Below are positions 23,961 through 31,550 of a stretch of DNA of 34,924 nucleotides, piece by piece; position 1 is the first letter of the stretch; every line of letters starts with the position of its first letter. The DNA lies in assembly GCA_002490835.1 (NCBI GenBank), contig DKUU01000037.1, positions 95,288 through 130,211 on the forward strand, in the 5' to 3' direction. The notes below the pieces were generated by a model. It saw only the letters and a list, made by a program, of their open reading frames with translations, did not search any database and was not told the origin of the DNA. The position numbers were made by a program, and so were the translations under genes. This stretch comes from Lachnospiraceae bacterium UBA7196 (GTDB lineage Bacteria > Bacillota > Clostridia > Lachnospirales > Lachnospiraceae).

Positions 23961-26210
23961 ATGTATTCATTTGACGTTTTTGATACCTTAATTACGCGAC
24001 GTACTGCCGATCCCAAAGGAATTTTTATGTTGATGCAGGAGAAAATTAAAAGGAGTGGGAAATATCCGCTTTTTCTTGCAGATAATTTTTATGAATTGCG
24101 TGTGGGTTCGGAAAGATTGGCCAGATACCATGCCAGACAGGAGAAAAAGCAGGAAATTACGCTAGATCAAATTTATAAAGCGCTTTCCACGACGGCATGT
24201 ATTACGGCTGATCAAATAGAAGAATTAGAAAAAATGGAAATAGAAACAGAATATAATAATGTCTTAGGGGTGCCAAAGAATATCGATTTTTTAAAGCAAC
24301 TGGTAGGTGAAGGAGAGCAGGTTGTACTGATTTCAGATATGTACCTTGGCGAAAAAGTAATTCGCAGGATGCTGGAGCGGACTGATTCGATTTTTCAGGA
24401 GATTCCGTTGTATGTGTCTTCAGACTTTGGCGTAACGAAAGGGTCTGGAGAACTTTATCATATTGTAAGAGATATTGAAAAAGCGGATTATTTAAAATGG
24501 ACACATTATGGAGATAACGACTATGCAGATATTGAAATGGCTGAGCAGCTGGGAATAAAAGCGGTACAGGTAACTATCGAAAAAGTGAAAGAGTATGAGC
24601 AACCGGACTGGGATTTATACCATCAATTGTCTGTTGGAGCTTCCAGATATATTAGAGATTGCGGAATTGAAAGTGTAGCGGGGGAGATTGGCAGCTCTTT
24701 GGCAGGCCCCATTTTGTATCCTTATGTGAAGTGGGTTTTGGAACAATGTCAGCTAAGGGGGATCAACAGGCTCTATTTTGTGGCAAGGGATGGCTGGATT
24801 TTACAGCAGATTGCAGACAGAATCATTCAAATGGAGCAATTTCAGATTCAGACACATTACATATATGGTTCGAGGAAAGCATGGAGACTGCCGTCATATA
24901 ACGGCTCGATAGAGGATTTTGACAGGATTATTAAGTGGTCTAATATGGGAGAGATTTTTTGCTTAAATGATTTTGCGACGCTTTTTCAAATAGAACCGGA
25001 AAAACTGAAGGACGCGTTAGCGGATGAATACAGGTGGGGAAGCGGAAATCAGAAACTGTCAATGGTGCAGAAGGATAATATATGTAGACAGCTGCGGGAA
25101 AATGCAGCATTTAGAGAGTATCTGGTACAGAGTCAAAAAGAAAACAGAAGATTAGTTATCGATTATTTAAAACAGGAAATAGATGTATCTGATCCATATT
25201 TTGCGTTTGTGGAGCTGGCAGGCACGGGATTTACCCAGAAATGTCTAGCCGGTATTATGGAAAATTTTTATCAGGGAGAAGTATTTAATTTCTTTTTCAA
25301 ATTAGATTATATTCAGAATAATACAAAATGCAGATTTATAAATTTCTGTCCGTCTGATTTGAGGAGAAGTTACATGCTGGAACTTTTGTGCCGCGCTCCG
25401 CATGGACAGACAAAATCCTATGAGAAAAAGGGAGGTCGCGTTGAACCGGTTCTTGAGGAAGCTGAGGGCGAACTGACGAGAGCATATGGATTAGAAGAAT
25501 ATAAGGAGGCTTTGCTTTCCTATGTGGAGCAGATAGAGAATACTTTTATCCAAAATAGCATTCGTGATATGGTGAATATACATATTGCTATTACGCATAT
25601 CGGTACAATCGCGGAAAAGCCGCCGGAAAGGATCGCGGAGTATTTCTGTCATATGCCGTTTTCATCCGGCGGCAGGAGAAATACTGTAATCGAATTTGCC
25701 CCGCCTGTTACCAGAAAACAGCTAAGAAAGATTTATTTTTGGAAAAGTGTGGATAACTATCGCGATATTTATCAGGGAGATACGCTGGAGTATGCGCTGG
25801 TTGCTTCGCCAAAAGCTAAGCGGTATAGTGAAAAATGCCAGAAATACAGAATGAGCGGTATTGGGAAAAAATTGATTGATTTGAAGCGGTATCTTACGGG
25901 TAGTACAACTTATTTCTGTCCATGGGAGCTTTTGCATGGTAATATTGTTATTTATGGAGCAGGCAAGGTTGGACAAGCCTATGTGAAACAGGCGAAGCGA
26001 AAAAAAGCGAAATGCGATAGTTTGTTATGGGTCGATAAAAATTATCGTAAGCTGCAGGAGAAAGGGCTTGATGTAAAATCTCCAGAAGAAATCCGGGAAA
26101 GTCCTTTTGATAGAATTATTGTTGCGATACATGATAATTCAGCAAAACAGGAAATTGGAGAAGTACTTCGGGAAATGAAAGTGGAAACGGGGAAGATTTA
26201 TTATGGATGA
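23961..26210 (+). CDS. HAD-superfamily-like protein with C-terminal Rossmann-like module (749 aa)
   Basis: The N-terminus carries the HAD motif I (FDVFDTLITRR), and VVLISDMYLGEKVIRRML plus WTHYGDNDYADIEMAEQ supply motifs II and III/IV, covering about residues 1-215. A middle domain (about 225-600) includes GPILYPYVKWVLEQ, LYFVARDGWILQQIAD and YFAFVELAGTGFTQKCLAG; such HAD-plus-ARDG proteins recur in polysaccharide clusters with no settled function. The C-terminal module (about 655-745) has IVIYGAGKVGQAY, WVDKNY and DRIIVAIHD. It could be a phosphatase acting on a glycan intermediate, but that is inference. The gene ends eight bases inside the next gene, indicating translational coupling. Confidence 0.83.
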   Translation: MYSFDVFDTLITRRTADPKGIFMLMQEKIKRSGKYPLFLADNFYELRVGSERLARYHARQEKKQEITLDQIYKALSTTACITADQIEELEKMEIETEYNNVLGVPKNIDFLKQLVGEGEQVVLISDMYLGEKVIRRMLERTDSIFQEIPLYVSSDFGVTKGSGELYHIVRDIEKADYLKWTHYGDNDYADIEMAEQLGIKAVQVTIEKVKEYEQPDWDLYHQLSVGASRYIRDCGIESVAGEIGSSLAGPILYPYVKWVLEQCQLRGINRLYFVARDGWILQQIADRIIQMEQFQIQTHYIYGSRKAWRLPSYNGSIEDFDRIIKWSNMGEIFCLNDFATLFQIEPEKLKDALADEYRWGSGNQKLSMVQKDNICRQLRENAAFREYLVQSQKENRRLVIDYLKQEIDVSDPYFAFVELAGTGFTQKCLAGIMENFYQGEVFNFFFKLDYIQNNTKCRFINFCPSDLRRSYMLELLCRAPHGQTKSYEKKGGRVEPVLEEAEGELTRAYGLEEYKEALLSYVEQIENTFIQNSIRDMVNIHIAITHIGTIAEKPPERIAEYFCHMPFSSGGRRNTVIEFAPPVTRKQLRKIYFWKSVDNYRDIYQGDTLEYALVASPKAKRYSEKCQKYRMSGIGKKLIDLKRYLTGSTTYFCPWELLHGNIVIYGAGKVGQAYVKQAKRKKAKCDSLLWVDKNYRKLQEKGLDVKSPEEIRESPFDRIIVAIHDNSAKQEIGEVLREMKVETGKIYYG

Positions 26211-27654
26211 TCGTCTATATAGAACAGTAGAGATTTTGTTTTTTGGCGCCGGAAAGAAAGGAAGGTACTGGCTTGATTACTGTAAAAGTTACGGGCTCGT
26301 TCCCATGGGAATGGTGGATAATAATCCGGCATTAAACGGTAGTATGTGCGATGATGTCAGGATATACGCTCCGGATAGTTTGAAGACGTTATCTTATAAC
26401 CATATTTTTATTACCTGCAATCGTGAAGAGGAAATATATCAGCAGCTTATCGGTTTGGGGGTGCCGGATGAAAAGATCATAAAAACCAGACATAATTTTA
26501 TGAATCATTTTTTATATTATGCGACTGAAAAATTAGAGCCATTGAAAAATTCTGTAAAAGCGGCAGCAGAGGGGCACAAAGAGAAAGTATTATTTGATCT
26601 GCAGAACGGTATGGTGCTTGGCGGTGTGGAAGCATGGACGTACAGTCTGGCGGAGATATTGAAGGATAATGGATATCAGGGACTGTATGTAACAACAGAT
26701 GCAAAAGGCCCAATAGTAATGAATGAGACTTATCCGACGCAGATATTGACTTACGAAGGGCTTCCGGATGAGAAGGATAAGGTAGCGCTGTGTGTAAAAA
26801 CAATGATAGAAAATCTGCCCTGTGTGATGGTCTGTAATTTTCCGCAAAATATCTTCTGGTCTGCATGTATCGTGAAAAGATTGTATCCGGATTCTATCAG
26901 GATCATTGCCGTACAGCATAGTGACGATGAGCTTTATTACGAGACGTATAGTTTGTGGAAGGATTTGATAGACGAATGTATGGTTATCAGTTCGCGCATT
27001 GAAGAAAAACTGATTATGTTAGGGATGGAAAAAGAAAAAACCTGTTGTTTGGGATGGGAAGTACCCTGTGAAGAAAATTTGAACAGGGTATGGAATATGG
27101 GGAAGGCGCCTTTGCAGATCGGATATGTAGGAAGAGTGACGAAGATATCCAAAAGAGTGGACTTCCTGCCTATACTGGCAGAAAAGCTTCGTGAAAAAGG
27201 AATCCGTTTTCAGATGAATATTGCGGGAGCAGGAGATTATGAGGAGGTTTTGAAACAGAAAATCGAGGAAGAAGGATTGAATGATTGCGTTAGGCTTACA
27301 GGATATATTGACAGAGAAAAAATTCCGGAGTTTTGGATGAAGCAGGATATCATGGCGGGCTGCTCTGAACGAGAGGGACATAGCATATCCCAGTCTGAGG
27401 CGATGGCGTCCGGGGCGGTACCGGTGATTACTGACGTATCCGGCGCAAGAGATGATGTGACGGACGGATACAATGGTTATGTGGTGCCGGTGGGTGATAT
27501 AGATGCACTCGCTGACAGAATATGCAAGTTGTATAACGAGCGTGATTTGTTGGCGCAAATGGGAAAAAATGCGCATGAAACTATTTTTAGACGGCAACAA
27601 GAGATGAATGAGACAGCATTTTGGGATGAGTTATTAAGGAAGGTTTGGCAGTAA
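26203..27654 (+). CDS. GT4 glycosyltransferase with N-terminal Rossmann-like module
   Basis: Residues 1-95 are the shared module at the N-terminus (EILFFGAGKKGRYWL, MVDNNP, HIFITCN). From about residue 125 a GT-B fold follows: VLFDLQNGMVLGGVEAWTYS, IRIIAVQHSDDE, LQIGYVGRVTKISKRVDFLP, and the GT4 signature SEREGHSISQSEAMASG with its EX7E pair, then PVITDVSGARDDV and GYNGYVVPVGD. GT4 enzymes use NDP-sugars or GDP-mannose as donors with retention. ATG 26203 overlaps the upstream stop, with GGGGAAG seven bases before it. The stop shares one base with the next ATG. Confidence 0.9.
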   Translation: MDDRLYRTVEILFFGAGKKGRYWLDYCKSYGLVPMGMVDNNPALNGSMCDDVRIYAPDSLKTLSYNHIFITCNREEEIYQQLIGLGVPDEKIIKTRHNFMNHFLYYATEKLEPLKNSVKAAAEGHKEKVLFDLQNGMVLGGVEAWTYSLAEILKDNGYQGLYVTTDAKGPIVMNETYPTQILTYEGLPDEKDKVALCVKTMIENLPCVMVCNFPQNIFWSACIVKRLYPDSIRIIAVQHSDDELYYETYSLWKDLIDECMVISSRIEEKLIMLGMEKEKTCCLGWEVPCEENLNRVWNMGKAPLQIGYVGRVTKISKRVDFLPILAEKLREKGIRFQMNIAGAGDYEEVLKQKIEEEGLNDCVRLTGYIDREKIPEFWMKQDIMAGCSEREGHSISQSEAMASGAVPVITDVSGARDDVTDGYNGYVVPVGDIDALADRICKLYNERDLLAQMGKNAHETIFRRQQEMNETAFWDELLRKVWQ

Positions 27655-29006
27655 TGAATGTGAGAGTATCGATTATTTTACCGTCATTAAATGTGGCGGA
27701 TACTATCAGAGAATGTCTGAAAAGCGCAGTGAACCAGTCATTGAAAGAACTGGAGATTATTTGTGTTGATGCGGGTTCCACAGACGGAACGGAAGAGATT
27801 TTGCAGGAATACAGCCAAAAAGATTCCCGGATTAAACTGATACACAGTGAAATAAAAAGCTATGGCAGGCAGGTCAATATGGGGCTGGAAAGCGCTGTAG
27901 GTGAATATATTGCTGTTTTAGAGACAGATGACTGGATCGAACGGGATATGTACCAATGTTTATATGAGTGTGCCGTAAAGGATGACTTGGATTACGCGGC
28001 AGGGGATTTTGATACTTTTTTTAAACTGCAGAATGGATATCGATATTTTCAAAGAAAACATCTGTTTGGGGCGGACAGACAGGACTGGTATGGTAAGACA
28101 TTAGATACTGACCAGCTTGCGACATTACGGGCATCGGATTATGTGTTGTGGAAAGGAATCTATAAGAGAACATTTCTAAATGATAATCATATCAGGCTGC
28201 ATGAGTCGCCGGGAGCGGCCTTTCAGGATATGGGATTTTTACAGCAGGTCAAAACGTTTGCCAGAAAGGCGAAATATATTGATAGAAGTTTTTACAGGTA
28301 CAGACAGGGAAGAGATGCGGCGTCTTCGGTCAGTCCGGAAGGACTCAGATATTATGAAAGAGAGTTTCAATGGATTGGAAATAATCAGGAGTTTTTCGAC
28401 CATTTAGAGGGAATACATAAGAAATACTATTATTTTACGATGAGTATTTCTTTTATCACAAAATATGAACAGATTTTAGAAATTCTGTACGGTGACTGGC
28501 AGGATATCCGGCTGGCAGAACCCTATGAATGGTTTCGGGGGCAGATTTCAGACGCTATTAAAAACGGACTGTTAGAAGAATTCATGTATGGCAAAGAACA
28601 ATGGAACAGACTGACGTTGCTGCTTACAGCGCGCAAGGAACATGCAAAGCGGTTTGCCGACATCAAACGGGATGAAGAAAAACGCGCTCGGGTGCTTCGT
28701 GAGATGACAAAGGAATGTCCGGTTGTGATATTCGGGTGCGGCATGCGGGGTGAAAAGTTCATGCTTTTATGCGATAAATATGGTATTCATATCGAAGCAT
28801 TCTGCGATAATAATGCGGCGCTTCACGGCGGAGAAAAATTTGGATTTCGCGTGATTTCACCGGAGATGTTAAAGAATGAGATATATGATAAGAATGAGAT
28901 GGTTCTATTATCCATGAAAGAGGGAAGAGAACAGGTGCGGCAGCAGTTGATCGATTTAGGAATCGGAGCCGACAGGATCATTAGTGACGTGTCAAATATT
29001 TTATGA
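27654..29006 (+). CDS. GT2 glycosyltransferase with C-terminal Rossmann-like module; last gene of the long operon
   Basis: GT2 motifs are clear: VSIILPSLNVADTIRECLKS, LEIICVDAGSTDGT, YGRQVNMGLESAVGEYIAVL, ETDDWIE and SPGAAFQDMGFLQQ. The module (about residues 355-445) reads VVIFGCGMRGEKFM, FCDNNAALHGG and a VLLSM strand. The start overlaps the upstream stop by one base (TAATG), so the two genes are likely coupled; GGAAGG at 27638-27643 is the SD. It is a close paralogue of the GT at 33229 (shared LPSLNVA, DAGSTDGT, ETDD and GAAFQD). No clear terminator follows the stop. Confidence 0.88.
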   Translation: MNVRVSIILPSLNVADTIRECLKSAVNQSLKELEIICVDAGSTDGTEEILQEYSQKDSRIKLIHSEIKSYGRQVNMGLESAVGEYIAVLETDDWIERDMYQCLYECAVKDDLDYAAGDFDTFFKLQNGYRYFQRKHLFGADRQDWYGKTLDTDQLATLRASDYVLWKGIYKRTFLNDNHIRLHESPGAAFQDMGFLQQVKTFARKAKYIDRSFYRYRQGRDAASSVSPEGLRYYEREFQWIGNNQEFFDHLEGIHKKYYYFTMSISFITKYEQILEILYGDWQDIRLAEPYEWFRGQISDAIKNGLLEEFMYGKEQWNRLTLLLTARKEHAKRFADIKRDEEKRARVLREMTKECPVVIFGCGMRGEKFMLLCDKYGIHIEAFCDNNAALHGGEKFGFRVISPEMLKNEIYDKNEMVLLSMKEGREQVRQQLIDLGIGADRIISDVSNIL

Positions 29007-29242
29007 TGGAGAAAGAGTCTGGCGTATGCGTAATTTGCATTTTTTTGAGGACATGGAAAAAATTGAGCGTGTCATGCAAAAGAAAATGATGGAAAATCTA
29101 TTTTAGGACCTCAATTCTAAGCGATTCCAAGCGGGTTGCCGATATAATATTAAATGGAAAACTTTTTATTGCCATGAAAGATTTCTGATATAGAGGAATG
29201 ATGACATTTTATTAGAGGATTCGATACCCAATCCGGTTTTTG

Positions 29243-29282
29243 GAGAGATTAGTTGAATGCGAACCTTGATAATTTCATACTT
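29243..29282 (+). repeat. Intergenic repeat A, copy 1
   Basis: The blocks GAGAGATTA (29243-29251) and GAACCTTGA..TTCATACTT (29261-29282) recur with the same order and nearly the same spacing at 31425-31464. Only two positions differ within the second block. Both copies lie upstream of an accessory (non-glycosyltransferase) gene unit. Confidence 0.6.
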
Positions 29283-29369
29283 ACCTCCATGCCGGAGCAT
29301 CTTTTTGCGACGTCACGCGAGCAAAATCTCAATCTTTACATCAGAAACAAAATATTATACGAAATAAAA

Positions 29370-29398
29370 TTGACTTTTTGTCATCATAATGCTACGAT
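29370..29398 (+). promoter_or_regulatory. Candidate sigma-A promoter for the 89-aa/retropepsin-like gene pair
   Basis: TTGACT (29370-29375) and TACGAT (29393-29398) are separated by 17 bases and lie about 43 bases before ATG 29441. The -35 hexamer is close to consensus; the -10 hexamer is weak (4 of 6). The location right before a gene pair that follows a 434-base gap supports it. Confidence 0.45.
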
Positions 29399-29440
29399 AA
29401 TAGAAACAAGGTAATAGTCGAAACGCAGGAAGGTGAAAAA

Positions 29441-29710
29441 ATGTTAAAGATTTTAAAGGAGAAAGTGTTAAGGACAGATACAGAAATCAGAAAGCTGTAC
29501 AAAAACTGTAAGTATGTATATATTATAGACAGCTATGATAAGATTATAGATGACGAGGGATATCTCTATTGTGTAAGTACATCTGACGAATCATATCATG
29601 CTTTGATTGATGAACGTGATAGATTGGAAGATGAAGGGAAAATATGTGTCCTTGGAGGAAGTTACAATAATGGAGGTGCGCTAGGTGTACAGTACGAATT
29701 TGAAAGATGA
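29441..29710 (+). CDS. Small hypothetical protein (89 aa)
   Basis: I do not recognise this protein. It is small and soluble with no signal peptide or membrane segment. The sequence is rich in Asp, Tyr and Lys (YVYIIDSYDKIIDDEGYLYC) and ends in a Gly/Asn-rich segment (LGGSYNNGGALGVQYEF). AGGAAGG seven bases before the ATG is a good ribosome binding site, and a candidate promoter lies just upstream. Its 3' end overlaps the next gene by 26 bases and contains that gene's SD (GGAGG, 29672-29676), so the two are probably translated together and may act as a pair. Confidence 0.75.
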   Translation: MLKILKEKVLRTDTEIRKLYKNCKYVYIIDSYDKIIDDEGYLYCVSTSDESYHALIDERDRLEDEGKICVLGGSYNNGGALGVQYEFER

Positions 29711-30113
29711 AAGATTTGTAGTAGATTGTATTAGTGTTTGGGAAAAAGGACGGGTCATTCAATTTACAGTTGATACAGGAGCGATGTTTACTTGTTGCAA
29801 TTTTTCGGTATTAGGTAAATCATTACAAAAGAAGGATTTTATAAGTAATGAAATGAAACTGCTTGGCGGTTTTATTAAAGGGGAGCCGGTAATATTTTAC
29901 AAATGTAGATTGAAGCAGTTTACTATAGGTAATATCGATATGGGTACGCAGAATATCTGGGTGACCTTTGACGAGAGAGTAACAGATACAGTGTTAGGGA
30001 TGGATATCCTGCAGCAGGTTATTTTTACAGCGAATCCATATGATAAGAGGATATATTTTTGTAAGGATGCGGATGACTATAATAATCACTTTGAGTTGAA
30101 AACGGTGGCTTGA
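29685..30113 (+). CDS. Retropepsin-like (clan AA) aspartic protease domain protein
   Basis: The 142-aa protein has the single-domain retropepsin pattern: a catalytic Asp-Thr-Gly (D30-T31-G32, in QFTVDTGAMFTCC) and the downstream LGMDILQQ hydrophobic-Gly motif (about residues 104-111) followed by a last beta strand (DKRIYF). Such domains work as homodimers. No signal peptide or transmembrane segment is seen, so it should be cytoplasmic. The start is GTG 29685, eight bases after GGAGG inside the upstream gene; this start decides the 26-base overlap. The gene ends just before a strong terminator (30137-30191). Substrate and role are unknown. Confidence 0.78.
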   Translation: MYSTNLKDERFVVDCISVWEKGRVIQFTVDTGAMFTCCNFSVLGKSLQKKDFISNEMKLLGGFIKGEPVIFYKCRLKQFTIGNIDMGTQNIWVTFDERVTDTVLGMDILQQVIFTANPYDKRIYFCKDADDYNNHFELKTVA

Positions 30114-30136
30114 TTTTTGAAAGTGAATGGTCAGCG

Positions 30137-30191
30137 AAAAATCTGATGAAAAGTATGGAGTTGTAGTACTGGTCATCAGATTTTTGTTTTT
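30137..30191 (+). terminator. Strong Rho-independent terminator T1
   Basis: AAAAATCTGATGA (30137-30149) pairs perfectly with TCATCAGATTTTT (30173-30185), followed by GTTTTTT. The 13-bp stem with A-run and T-run suggests it can act in both directions. A closely similar hairpin sits at 33158-33207, with identical outer stem sequence and similar preceding sequence (TTTTGAAAG). Confidence 0.8.
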
Positions 30192-30238
30192 TCGAAAACT
30201 GATGAAGATTTCACTCTAAATAGAAACGGAGAAACTTT

Positions 30239-31348
30239 GTGAAAAAGGAAGTAATAACTGTAGTTTGTGTGCCATATTATAAAAAATTCGACCTGTTGGT
30301 ACGGCTGATCGAGTCGATACAAAGGCAGACATTCCGCGACTTTATCGTTGTGGTCACGGATGACAGTGCGGATGACAGGGCGAAAGAATACATAGAATCT
30401 CTCGGTGAGTCGTTTGTTTATGAGAGAAACCGGCAGCAGAAAGGGCCTACCGCAAATTGCAATTACGCGATAGAAGTGGGCAGGCGTTATCATCCACGCT
30501 ACATAAAAGTGATGCACCATGACGATTTTTTTACTTATGATGATAGCTTGGAACGAATGGTAGAAGAGTTAGAGAGGGATAAGGAAGCGATTTTTGTCGC
30601 CACAGGCGGTGCATACATAAGAGGAGGGGAAAAAATCTCCGGGTATCACATGACGAAGGAGCAGTTGGAATATCTGAGAGAAGACTTTTATCGTATTATT
30701 GAAAGAAATGTGATTGGGCCACCCAGTCTGCTTCTGGTACGCAATTACGGAATCTATATGGATGAAAATCTGAAATGGATCGTAGATGAAGAATGGTATT
30801 TTAAACTGTTGGAATATCAGAACCATTTTGCCTATCTGGATGAACCGCTGGTTTCTATCGGTCTTGACGATGGGCGGGTGACAGATGCCTGTACGCAGGA
30901 TCTGGAATTGCTGGAAAGAGAATTTGCTTATACTTATGTGAAACATTTTCAGATGCAGGACAGCCGCTTTGACCCGATCGTGCATAATTCCAGCAGAGTT
31001 TACGACGGAAAAAGGCAGCAGGGATTCTATCTGCAGGGAGATATTTTTGCAATCATAAGAGATGCGGTGCGCGACCAGAGGAAACTTGGACTCTGGGTAG
31101 GGGAAGAAGGCTGCGAAAAAGCGGAGAAAAATCTCAGGGAAGCATTGGGAATCCGGTTTGATTTTTATTATTTTGAAGAGGGATTCGAGGAAGAACGGGA
31201 AGGCGTTTTGCCTTTGGCAGAACTTCTTGAGCCGGGGAGCAGGGTGATGTGGATTATCCTAAAGAAGCAGGCAAGAAATATCCGACGAATGTTCAATGAT
31301 AAGCAGATCAGTGCGATACCGTATAATGCGCGGCATTTTAGCGAGTGA
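30239..31348 (+). CDS. GT2-like glycosyltransferase
   Basis: The N-terminal 230 residues form a GT2 domain: ITVVCVPYYKKFDLLVRLIE, FIVVVTDDSADDRA, GPTANCNYAIEVG and YIKVMHHDDFFTYDD, where HHDD stands in for the usual DxD. VIGPPSLLLVRNYG and DEEWYFKLLEYQ follow. The C-terminal ~130 residues are charged and include a possible degenerate Rossmann-like part (IRDAVRDQRKLGLWVGEEG), without a clear GxGxxG. The start is GTG 30239 with GGAG at 30228-30231; no ATG fits. It lies behind terminator T1, so it needs read-through or its own promoter, which I could not identify. Composition is less AT-rich than the main operon. Confidence 0.83.
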   Translation: MKKEVITVVCVPYYKKFDLLVRLIESIQRQTFRDFIVVVTDDSADDRAKEYIESLGESFVYERNRQQKGPTANCNYAIEVGRRYHPRYIKVMHHDDFFTYDDSLERMVEELERDKEAIFVATGGAYIRGGEKISGYHMTKEQLEYLREDFYRIIERNVIGPPSLLLVRNYGIYMDENLKWIVDEEWYFKLLEYQNHFAYLDEPLVSIGLDDGRVTDACTQDLELLEREFAYTYVKHFQMQDSRFDPIVHNSSRVYDGKRQQGFYLQGDIFAIIRDAVRDQRKLGLWVGEEGCEKAEKNLREALGIRFDFYYFEEGFEEEREGVLPLAELLEPGSRVMWIILKKQARNIRRMFNDKQISAIPYNARHFSE

Positions 31349-31354
31349 AGACGG

Positions 31355-31396
31355 GGTATTCTGCGAGGGAGAAAGCTGCCTCCTGATACCGCTTTT
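31355..31396 (+). terminator. Possible weak terminator after the GT2-like gene
   Basis: GGTAT (31355-31359) can pair with ATACC (31386-31390), with an inner GAGG/CCTC pairing, and CTTTT follows. The stem is imperfect and the T-run short, so this is a tentative call. Confidence 0.3.
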
Positions 31397-31424
31397 CTGA
31401 GCGATTTAAGATAGATTTCTCTAT

Positions 31425-31464
31425 GAGAGATTATTAGAATAGGAACCTTGACAACTTCATACTT
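31425..31464 (+). repeat. Intergenic repeat A, copy 2
   Basis: GAGAGATTA (31425-31433) and GAACCTTGA..TTCATACTT (31443-31464) repeat the blocks of 29243-29282. In this copy the element contains a consensus TTGACA hexamer. Confidence 0.6.
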
Positions 31465-31477
31465 TACATTAGATTAT
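31448..31477 (+). promoter_or_regulatory. Candidate promoter within repeat A copy 2
   Basis: A perfect TTGACA (31448-31453) lies 18 bases before GATTAT (31472-31477, 4 of 6 to consensus), about 75 bases ahead of the ATPase gene. The equivalent spot in copy 1 reads TTGATA and lacks a good -10, so the promoter function, if real, is specific to this copy. Confidence 0.4.
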
Positions 31478-31550
31478 GGATGCCGTAAAATAGGTTTATC
31501 GCTCGGATGGAAAAGTTCTGCAGGCGGCGGGAAAGGGAAAATGGTGAAAT

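Larger units (their letters stand above)
29007..29440 (+). other. Intergenic region with repeat, candidate promoter and a doubtful 26-codon frame
   Basis: This 434-base stretch between the GT2 gene and the 89-aa gene contains no long coding frame. A 26-codon frame (ATG 29026 to TAG 29104-29106, MRNLHFFEDMEK...) has only a distant SD and may be chance or a gene remnant. A ~40-base repeat at 29243-29282 recurs at 31425-31464. A candidate promoter lies at 29370-29398. A GACGTC palindrome sits near 29312-29320. No terminator with a convincing T-run was found for the upstream operon. Confidence 0.55.

Noticed and set aside
27019..27600. A 193-codon open frame on the minus strand
   Set aside because: It lies wholly antisense to the GT4 gene with its conserved motifs, shows no recognisable domain and has no matching promoter or SD. 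It is a shadow of the GT4 codon pattern, as are the other minus-strand frames in the window.
29026..29106. A 26-codon frame as a small peptide gene
   Set aside because: The SD is too far from the ATG (about 14 bases), the frame is short, and nothing about it is recognisable. It is mentioned only within the intergenic entry.
29283..29313. ATGC-CGGA-GCAT hairpin followed by CTTTTTG as terminator of the long operon
   Set aside because: The stem is only four base pairs and the T-run is short, so it is not convincing.
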